Shown: positions 1 through 6,749 of the stretch, one piece after another
How positions within the stretch are numbered: position 1 is the stretch's first letter
Layout of the letters: every line of letters begins with the position of its first letter
Source: Erysipelotrichaceae bacterium 66202529
GTDB lineage: Bacteria > Bacillota_I > Bacilli_A > Erysipelotrichales > Erysipelotrichaceae
Assembly (NCBI GenBank): GCA_017161075.1
Contig: CP046174.1
Location: forward strand, 1,116,001-1,180,000
DNA: 64,000 nt
Direction of reading: 5' to 3'
Made by a program: the position numbers and the translations under genes
Notes under the pieces: generated by a model
The model's database searches: none
Told to the model about the DNA's origin: nothing
What the model saw: the letters and a program-made list of their open reading frames with translations, nothing else

Positions 1-2462
1 GTCAATTCCGCTTCAACATTATCTTGAATATGTACATACTTCGGGTCATTGATAACAAACATGCCACCAGCATGAATGAAGCGGCCAGAGTTATATACGT
101 TTGCAAGGTCTGCGTTAAAAGCTGACTCGAAAATAGCGTTATTACGGTCGACAATAAATGTCTGACCTTTTTTCAGAGCCCCCTTTTTGAAAGAGAATGG
201 AGGATAGTAGTGTCCATCGACGAAATTGAATACACCTGCAGCCTGTTCAAAACCGAGCTCAATTGCACGGATTTTAGCTGCTGTGGTTGACACCTTGAAG
301 AAATCTGCGAATTCGCTGATTGCAAGCTCCATATTCGAAGCTCTTCGAGTGGTTTTGAGGGTGCGTGTCAGGTGATTTAGAATTTCGTTTAGCTTTATGC
401 GGCCAGTGCGAGCTGGAATAAGAATTTTGGGAGCAATAGCGCTTGCTTGCCATTCCATCCACTCAAGCTCACTGGATAGCTCATCTTTGCTTTTTTTATA
501 TTGTTCCACCACTTTACAAGAAATTGAGGCGAGCTCAGGATTTATGAGTTTTTGAAGCTCGAAGAACTTATAATGCTTGTCCCAATGGACGCATTCGTGG
601 ATGATTGTGTTGTTCATGGAACCAATATTGCGCATGAAAAAAGCTTCCGGGCTAACCAGTATGGTGCCCTCATCAATATCGATGGAAGTGACATTTCCCT
701 CATCATAAACATCTACGGTGGCGTTATTAAAGTATGTACGGCCAAATATCCCATCAGGGAGAGGAGCAGAATAAACCGTAAGACACATAGCATCAAGGAT
801 TTCCTTTATGGGTAGCGGAATGGGAGCCTCTAAGGCGCGAGGACAGTATTTCTGCAAAAACTTCTCAGCATGGCTGTCTAGGTCCTTGGCATACACATAA
901 GGAACCAGAAATTTGCTGAGGGCATCTTCTTTACAGAATTTTTCCTTGGTATATTCCTCTACAGCGGTAATTGTGACCATAGTAAGTCCACAACGCAGAA
1001 TGCCAGTAAAAGATACGGCGAACCATGAGCAGGGCATGTCTTCTTCATAATCACGGTAAGTTTTACCTTTGATGACGATATCGGCTTGAATCGCAGCACG
1101 AAACATGATTCGATCATCTTCGGTTTCTTTAAAGGTCACCCCCATTACATGCAGATCATCAAGCGCAACATAGCTGGGATCAGGAACAAGGCTGGTATAC
1201 AAATTAAGCCTGCTTCTGTTTTGATATACATGTGTTTTTATTTGATTGAACATCATGTCATAATATTCATTCTCCAAATATGCTGCAAAAGTTTTATCCT
1301 TGAGTGCCAGGGTGACCACCTCCATGCCTTTCATTTTGTTTTTTACTATAAGACTTGTTAATTTCGAGACTAATAATTTTGATTTATCGCTCTGACGGAC
1401 AAAAGCTGCAAACTGCTCTTGAAGGTCGAGCGGCGGCATTGGAATCATTGTATTATCCAAATAATCTAAAAGCTTCAGATTGTGAATGCCGGTAGTCTTG
1501 TTTTCATACAACTTCGTTTTACCACTCCAATAGGTGACAAACAAGAACATGAATAAAAAAATGCTGTTTATTGAACAATCTTTCGGACGAAGCAGCGCTG
1601 TAAAATTGTTGAACAAATAGCTTTCAGAGGTGTCGTGATATAAAACCACACGGCCAACTGGCTTAGTGTCGGAACCTCCAGACTTTTCGATGAGAATGTC
1701 ACCGTCTTGCATTATTTTTGCTTCAACTTTTTTCGGTTCGATACATCTTGTTACAACATTGGTATAATCAATATAACCGCCATCTGTAAAATTCGTAGTT
1801 CTAAGAACCTTAATTCCAGTACCTGAAAGATCATCTTTGCCCCATTCACCGCTAATTGGCTTAAAAACCACATTGCTTACGGGTAATAATGGCCATTTAT
1901 TTTCAGCTATGGCATTAGGGCCAAACTGCACCATAAATTGAGACTTAACGAGTTCATCTGTGGCAGAAATCAGCTTTTTATAGGACTCCATCGTTTCGTT
2001 TATGGACCACAATACTGCTGCCAGCTTGCGCTGAGTTTCCAAATCCGGAAGGTCAAATTCCAGCACTTTCAGGTCACGCCAGTTTATTGTCGGCGAAAGT
2101 GAGCCTACAGAGATTTTGATGGCGGCATCCAAAAAGTAATCCGAGCTGATAAACAGTGGGAAGAAATCCGGGTCGATAACATCTTCTTTTGGTCGAAGCA
2201 CCATACCATGCGCAGAAAAGATTCCATCAAAAGGAGCGATGGCCACCTTCTTCTGATAAGCACGACGCTTGCCAAACAGGACATCACCTTTGCGCATCAC
2301 GAGCTTTTCGCCGATAGGAGCCACGTCAGATCCGAAGCGAGTTACTTTCAAGCTGCCGGAATCGAGGTGTTCCAGCCCAAGATATGTGAAACGGTCTTCT
2401 TCGACCGGCTTTTTCTTTTCTGTGCTATTGATTGCAATCTGCTCAAATCGATATTTCGCCAT
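1..2462 (-). CDS. Type I specificity subunit HsdS fused in frame to an ImmA/IrrE-like zinc metallopeptidase (3' end outside window)
   Basis: I translated the reverse strand codon by codon from ATG 2462 to the window edge and found no stop in about 820 codons. Residues 1-365 are a two-TRD HsdS. It has the central VKSQFMVQFG segment and the distal QEQFAAFVRQSDKSK segment found in the neighbouring S genes. From about residue 377 (MKGMEVV) a different protein begins, with an HECVH zinc motif at 622-626 and a downstream EWMEWQA segment (E670) typical of ImmA/IrrE peptidases. An AAGGAGGTG ribosome site precedes the start. HsdS proteins give a Type I enzyme its DNA target; ImmA/IrrE peptidases cleave XRE-type regulators. 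The fusion point is exactly at the distal repeat, so it may have arisen by recombination; the peptidase could also be translated alone from Met 377. No promoter was seen directly upstream, so it probably shares the operon transcript. Confidence 0.85.
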   Translation of the reverse strand, partial: MAKYRFEQIAINSTEKKKPVEEDRFTYLGLEHLDSGSLKVTRFGSDVAPIGEKLVMRKGDVLFGKRRAYQKKVAIAPFDGIFSAHGMVLRPKEDVIDPDFFPLFISSDYFLDAAIKISVGSLSPTINWRDLKVLEFDLPDLETQRKLAAVLWSINETMESYKKLISATDELVKSQFMVQFGPNAIAENKWPLLPVSNVVFKPISGEWGKDDLSGTGIKVLRTTNFTDGGYIDYTNVVTRCIEPKKVEAKIMQDGDILIEKSGGSDTKPVGRVVLYHDTSESYLFNNFTALLRPKDCSINSIFLFMFLFVTYWSGKTKLYENKTTGIHNLKLLDYLDNTMIPMPPLDLQEQFAAFVRQSDKSKLLVSKLTSLIVKNKMKGMEVVTLALKDKTFAAYLENEYYDMMFNQIKTHVYQNRSRLNLYTSLVPDPSYVALDDLHVMGVTFKETEDDRIMFRAAIQADIVIKGKTYRDYEEDMPCSWFAVSFTGILRCGLTMVTITAVEEYTKEKFCKEDALSKFLVPYVYAKDLDSHAEKFLQKYCPRALEAPIPLPIKEILDAMCLTVYSAPLPDGIFGRTYFNNATVDVYDEGNVTSIDIDEGTILVSPEAFFMRNIGSMNNTIIHECVHWDKHYKFFELQKLINPELASISCKVVEQYKKSKDELSSELEWMEWQASAIAPKILIPARTGRIKLNEILNHLTRTLKTTRRASNMELAISEFADFFKVSTTAAKIRAIELGFEQAAGVFNFVDGHYYPPFSFKKGALKKGQTFIVDRNNAIFESAFNADLANVYNSGRFIHAGGMFVINDPKYVHIQDNVEAEL

Positions 2463-2475
2463 TATGCACACCTCC

Positions 2476-3096
2476 TTAAGAGAGGAGCATGAACGGAGAA
2501 ATCCATGCGGGCTGCTGGCCCGATAAATTGAGATTTGAACATCTCAGAGCAGCAAATTTTGATTTATCGCTCTGACGGACAAAAGCTGCAAACTGCTCCT
2601 GAAGGTTCAAACTTGGAACCGGGAGAATGACTTGTCCGAGATTCTTGCGACTGATACGCCTACGAGTGCTACCTGTTACCGAAGTACCTATCTGGGACGC
2701 ATATAGTGGTGTAAGCGTGTATACGACAAAGAACTCCGGTAGAATGGTTTCTTTTAATCGCACGATGCTGCAATCGACAGCGGTTATCGTTTTTCCTAAT
2801 CCTTCGGGTATCACACAGGCACGTCCGACAGGGTCTGGAAGCCTTGAAACGAGGATATCGTTAGGCAAAACCTCAGTACAATGCAGGCGGTCAAAGGTTG
2901 CATCATCGATGAATCTTGCACGCTCTCCTTTATCCAAATATACGCCGTTTCCGACATTGCCTGTCTGAATAAGGCGAATGCCAGCATCAGACTGATCCTT
3001 ACTTTCAATCCAGTCACCATCTGCGAATAGCGTGCACACTTTTTCAATGGTAGAGCACTTTTTGTTGCCCTCTATAAAGGAGGCAAACTGCTCCAT
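2476..3096 (-). pseudogene. Half HsdS (single TRD), probable silent specificity cassette
   Basis: This 206-residue frame begins at the central HsdS segment (NSQF then MEQFASF), contains one TRD, and reaches the distal QEQFAAFVRQSDKSKF segment before running into a short unrelated tail. It lacks the first TRD and helical spacer of a normal S subunit. No ribosome site precedes its ATG: the upstream bases are the repeat itself and the end of the recombinase gene. It is bracketed by copies of ATAAATTGAGA at 3097-3107 and 2523-2533 in the same orientation. I infer a stored TRD2 cassette that becomes expressed only when recombined behind a promoter-proximal N-terminal half. Half-S proteins that dimerise are also known, so direct function is possible if translation is coupled. 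Confidence 0.7.
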
Positions 3097-3126
3097 AAAT
3101 TGAGAATTGCAAACAGCTATATATTC

Positions 3127-4104
3127 TTATCCGATGTATTTACGGTGCGATTCTTTCACATTGTTCTGGTTGACCATAGCATACTGTAAAGTAGTATCAA
3201 TGCTCTGGTGGCCTAGAAGCTGCTGAACCTGCTCTATGGGCATACCTTTATCAATAGCCATTGTTGCTAGGGTCCTGCGGAACTTGTGCGGATGCACCTT
3301 GTGGAAGTTCAATTCACGCCCAATTTTGCGAAGCCGTATTTCTACGCCGCTGATTTGCAGCCTATCATACGGTTTGAGCAATGATACAAATAAAGCATCG
3401 TTATCATCTGCACGCTCCGAGAGGTAACGTTGCAAATGAATTTTCGTTCTGGCGTCAAAGTATACTTTCCGTTGTTTATTGCCCTTGCCAAAGACGATGC
3501 ATTCGCGGTTTTCAAAATCCACATCATCGCGGTTGAGCTTTACAAGTTCGCCGACACGGATGCCGGTAGAAACTAAGAGGTCAATCATGGCAAGATCACG
3601 TGTGTTATCGCAGTGGTCTCGCATGAGTTCCAGTGATTCATCGGAGTAGGTTTCTTTGACCGTTTTTCCGGTCTTTACCTTATGAATCCTTCTCACTGGG
3701 CTCTTTACGATATAATCTTCGTCCTCAAGCCATGCAAAGAAAGAAGATAGGATACGTCTTACATTATCCAATGTTACCTTGCTGACGGTGCCACGGCGTT
3801 GATAAGTATCAAGGTAGCCTCGCAGATCTTCAGTGGAGATCTGGCATTCGGGCTTGCTGATAGCTTCCAGCATATTACGAATGGTTGATTCGTAATAGCG
3901 GAGAGACTTTTCAGAACAGCCCTCCACACGTTTTGCAGCAATAAACAACGGAAGCATATCGGGCTTTGTGTTATTTTCTGCGGGTTTGTCCATATCAAGT
4001 GTAGATAGATGCTTGCTGAGGGCCTGAGATAGCGCTTTCATTTGGTCCTCGGTCAGGATTTCGTATAAATCCTGCTGTATGTTTGTGATTATTTGATTGA
4101 TCAT
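3127..4104 (-). CDS. Tyrosine recombinase (XerC/D-like integrase) in hsdS cluster
   Basis: The protein has 325 residues, a normal length for a Xer-type recombinase. The N-terminal half carries a SAM-like core-binding domain (KRVEGCSEKSLRYYES onward). The C-terminal catalytic domain shows the family residues: Arg in TGIRVGELVKL, the Lys of the beta-hairpin (FGKGNKQRKV), HKFRRTLAT (HxxR), GHQSIDTTLQY with the Tyr nucleophile. A strong AGGAGG precedes ATG 4104. It lies between a complete hsdS and a half-S cassette in the same direction. Recombinases in this position are known to switch hsdS alleles in other Bacillota and in Lactobacillales. Here the visible repeats are direct, so cassette exchange or deletion is the likely outcome. 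Confidence 0.9.
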   Translation of the reverse strand: MINQIITNIQQDLYEILTEDQMKALSQALSKHLSTLDMDKPAENNTKPDMLPLFIAAKRVEGCSEKSLRYYESTIRNMLEAISKPECQISTEDLRGYLDTYQRRGTVSKVTLDNVRRILSSFFAWLEDEDYIVKSPVRRIHKVKTGKTVKETYSDESLELMRDHCDNTRDLAMIDLLVSTGIRVGELVKLNRDDVDFENRECIVFGKGNKQRKVYFDARTKIHLQRYLSERADDNDALFVSLLKPYDRLQISGVEIRLRKIGRELNFHKVHPHKFRRTLATMAIDKGMPIEQVQQLLGHQSIDTTLQYAMVNQNNVKESHRKYIG

Positions 4105-4177
4105 GGTATTTCCTCCTTTTCATATCCTCCGTTATCCGGTTGTTCACGAGCCGGAGGAAACTTCATGATCATTTCAG

Positions 4178-5257
4178 TTAGCCAAGATTCTCAGTAATAA
4201 TACGTTTATAGGTCGCGGACAGCTCAGCAAGTGCTTGTTCGAGTTCAAATTTTGATTTATCGCTCTGACGGACAAAGGCTGCAAATTGCTCTTGCTGATC
4301 CATCGGTGGCAATATCATCGGTAGTGTTTTCATCTTTCCTTGCGTTAGTTTTAGCCTGGTAGTTCCAGTTACGTATTCAGACATATCCAAAATTCTAAAG
4401 TATATATTAGCGAATTCGATGTCACAGCATTCTTTTGGAATTAATATGTGAGCGTGGTTGTTTACCCAGCATTTGCCAGAAACAATGTAAGAAGTGGATT
4501 CTCCAGCGCCGTATGCGCCGCAATCCTCTGCTAAACAAATAGCTGTACAATCCATAAGATAGTCGTTGATACTATCAACCTGTCCGTTAGCACCATAATA
4601 TGGGTACAGTTTACCGGTATGCATTTCGGAACGAACTGCATCGTTTATTGGTTTGCGCAGATCATCACGAATAGTGAATGCCGCTTCAAAGCTCACTGAA
4701 TTCTGATTGCTCTTTGGATCACCAAACTGCACCATAAATTGAGATTTCACCAGTTCATCCGTAGCGGCAATTAGCTTCTGGTAGGATTTCTTTGTATCAT
4801 CCATAGCCCAGAGCAGTGAGGCCAGCTCTCTTTGTTTTTCCATATCCGGCAGCTCAAATTCATAGTTTTTCAGGTGTTCCCACTTAACACGAGGAGAGAG
4901 TGAGCCAGCGGACTTGCCAACAGCAAAGTCAAAAAGAGTATCATTTTGAATGATAAACGGTAGCAGTTCCGGTAGAATACGATCCGGCTTCGCTTCGATA
5001 ACGGTGATGTCACCGGAGCAGATCCCATCAAAGGGAGCCACAGCAGCTTTTTTCAAATATGCTCTACGGCGGCCGAACAACACGTTGCCTTTGCGGAACA
5101 TTTTCGTAAAGGTGTTCTCACACCCTTCATCCCAAGCAGTCAAAGCAAGTTCTTCCGGTATCAGGTGTTCCAAGCCAACAATAGGATAGCCATCCTTGCT
5201 GCCTTTGCAGGTCTCTTTGCGTTCTACGGCGACATCACCAAGCAAAACCTTACTCAT
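4178..5257 (-). CDS. hsdS: Type I restriction-modification specificity subunit HsdS
   Basis: The protein has about 359 residues and two TRDs. The first ends near the conserved KSYQKLIAATDELVKSQFMVQFGD segment, the second near QEQFAAFVRQSDKSKFELEQALAEL, followed by a terminal helix. I chose ATG 5257, which overlaps the stop of the upstream hsdM (ATGAGTAA) and sits behind AGGAAAGGAGG; a TTG two codons earlier is less likely. Promoter-proximal position and an intact C-terminus make it the probably expressed S gene of the locus. HsdS binds two M subunits and reads a bipartite target. Confidence 0.9.
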   Translation of the reverse strand: MSKVLLGDVAVERKETCKGSKDGYPIVGLEHLIPEELALTAWDEGCENTFTKMFRKGNVLFGRRRAYLKKAAVAPFDGICSGDITVIEAKPDRILPELLPFIIQNDTLFDFAVGKSAGSLSPRVKWEHLKNYEFELPDMEKQRELASLLWAMDDTKKSYQKLIAATDELVKSQFMVQFGDPKSNQNSVSFEAAFTIRDDLRKPINDAVRSEMHTGKLYPYYGANGQVDSINDYLMDCTAICLAEDCGAYGAGESTSYIVSGKCWVNNHAHILIPKECCDIEFANIYFRILDMSEYVTGTTRLKLTQGKMKTLPMILPPMDQQEQFAAFVRQSDKSKFELEQALAELSATYKRIITENLG

Positions 5258-6749
5258 TGACAACCGCCTCCTTTCCTAATAAAGCGTTTAGTTTCTCGTA
5301 GCTCAGCTTCATCATTTCGGAAGCTGCAAGCCAACTATCATAATGTTCCTGAACGGTACGGTCATCTATATCCGCTTTGTTCACTTCGGGTTTAACATAC
5401 AGCGGAATACTAAGGGAGAAGTTGTTATCAGCGATGTCTTGAATGGTGGCCACCATTGCAAAATCGCCATCGTCAGCATAGTTGTCATACGCTGCTGCGA
5501 TTCGAGTGATGTGGTGTTCATCCAGATAGCTCTGCGCATTTTTACGTTCAACTTCATTTATTGCATTGATAAACAGCACCTGTCCACGGCGGTCAGGGCG
5601 TTTGGTCATTCGACAAATCATAATGCAGGCTTCCATAGGCGAGTTGTAGAATAGGTTTGGCCCAAGTCCGATGACACATTCCACTTTGTCACTGCGTACC
5701 AGCTTTTCACGCATAGCACTTTCCTCGTTGCGGAAAAGAACTCCGTGAGGGAACAGAATAGCACATCGACCAGTCTCTTCCTTCAGACTTGCGATAATAT
5801 GCTGAAGGAATGCATAATCAGCACGGCCCTGCGGCGGCACACCTAAGAAGTTACGACCGTATTTGTCGCTTTCAAAAGCGGCACGATCCCATTGACTAAT
5901 CGAATAAGGCGGATTAGCTAAGCACAGGTCAAATTGTTGTAATCTACCATTTTCAACGAAAGCGGGTGCTTTGAGCGTATCGCCGTTAACGATGCTAAAA
6001 TCCTTAACACCATGAAGGAACAGATTCATTTTTCCTATGGCGGAGGTCAAAGCGTTGATTTCCTGACCATATACAGCTACATTACGCCATTCTTTATTCT
6101 TTTCCTTGAGATATGCTATTGCAGAGATAAGCATACCGGCGCTGCCACAAGTTGGATCGTAGATAGATTCGCCGGATTCAGGCTTTAGCATTTCAGTCAT
6201 CAAATGCACAACAGTACGGTTTGTGTAAAACTCCTGTGCTGTGTGGCCGCTATCATCAGCAAACTTTTTGATGAGATACTCATATCCCTGACCAAGCTCA
6301 TCTTCTGGACAGTTTTCAACGGAAAGCGTCTTGGTGCTGAAGTGCTCCAGTAAATCCTTTAACAGTCTATCAGGGAGTCTGTTTTTATTGGTCCATGCAC
6401 CATCACCAAAAATGCCTTGCAGCTTATCAATGTTGGCGTTTTCAACTTTGCGAAATGCCTCAACGATGGCTACACCGACGTTTTCAGACACCGCACGAAC
6501 ATCATTCCAGTGATAGCCCTGGGGAAGTACAAAGGTGTGGATTTCGTCGCTGTCAAATTCGGCTGCATCGTCACCATATTCTTCAATGGCAAGAGCAGTT
6601 TCTTCATCGTACACATCACAAATACGTTTGAAGAACAGCAGTGGGAACACATACTGCTTATAGGCACCGGCATCAATGTTGGTTCTCAAGAGAACTGCTG
6701 CATTCCAAAGGTAAGATTGGAGTTCTTCTATTGTTATTCTTTTACTCAC
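5250..6749 (-). CDS. hsdM: Type I N6-adenine DNA methyltransferase HsdM (second M subunit)
   Basis: The protein has about 499 residues. It has an HsdM N-terminal helical domain (LLRTNIDAGAYKQYVFPLLFFKRICDVYDEET), SAM-binding motif DPTCGSAGM, catalytic motif ANPPYS, and the usual C-terminal coil. It therefore looks active, although FYTNR replaces the usual FYTPR. The start is GTG 6749, preceded by AAGGAGG, and it overlaps the stop of the upstream fused methylase (GTGAGTAA), implying translational coupling. It is a paralogue of the methylase half of the upstream gene, so the operon supplies two different M subunits, perhaps for an M1-M2-S complex. Confidence 0.92.
   Translation of the reverse strand: MSKRITIEELQSYLWNAAVLLRTNIDAGAYKQYVFPLLFFKRICDVYDEETALAIEEYGDDAAEFDSDEIHTFVLPQGYHWNDVRAVSENVGVAIVEAFRKVENANIDKLQGIFGDGAWTNKNRLPDRLLKDLLEHFSTKTLSVENCPEDELGQGYEYLIKKFADDSGHTAQEFYTNRTVVHLMTEMLKPESGESIYDPTCGSAGMLISAIAYLKEKNKEWRNVAVYGQEINALTSAIGKMNLFLHGVKDFSIVNGDTLKAPAFVENGRLQQFDLCLANPPYSISQWDRAAFESDKYGRNFLGVPPQGRADYAFLQHIIASLKEETGRCAILFPHGVLFRNEESAMREKLVRSDKVECVIGLGPNLFYNSPMEACIMICRMTKRPDRRGQVLFINAINEVERKNAQSYLDEHHITRIAAAYDNYADDGDFAMVATIQDIADNNFSLSIPLYVKPEVNKADIDDRTVQEHYDSWLAASEMMKLSYEKLNALLGKEAVVNE

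Larger units (their letters stand above)
1381..4295 (-). repeat. Distal hsdS repeat R2, three direct copies
   Basis: A nearly identical stretch of about 42 bp occurs at 1381-1422, 2561-2602 and 4254-4295, encoding QEQFAAFVRQSDKSK at the end of TRD2. After it the three genes diverge completely: a native HsdS end (KRIITENLG), a short tail in the half-S, and the metallopeptidase in the first gene. Together with R1 it delimits a swappable TRD2 of about 450-560 bp. Confidence 0.75.
1933..4744 (-). repeat. Central hsdS repeat R1, four direct copies
   Basis: The core ATAAATTGAGA (TCTCAATTTAT on the coding strand) occurs at 1933-1943, 2523-2533, 3097-3107 and 4734-4744, always in the same orientation. 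In the full S genes it encodes SQF(M) between the two TRDs and similarity extends well to both sides; at 3097 it extends into the half-S start, and at 2523 it sits in the half-S tail. Direct orientation favours excision, insertion or exchange of TRD2 segments rather than inversion. The adjacent tyrosine recombinase is the obvious candidate enzyme. Confidence 0.7.
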
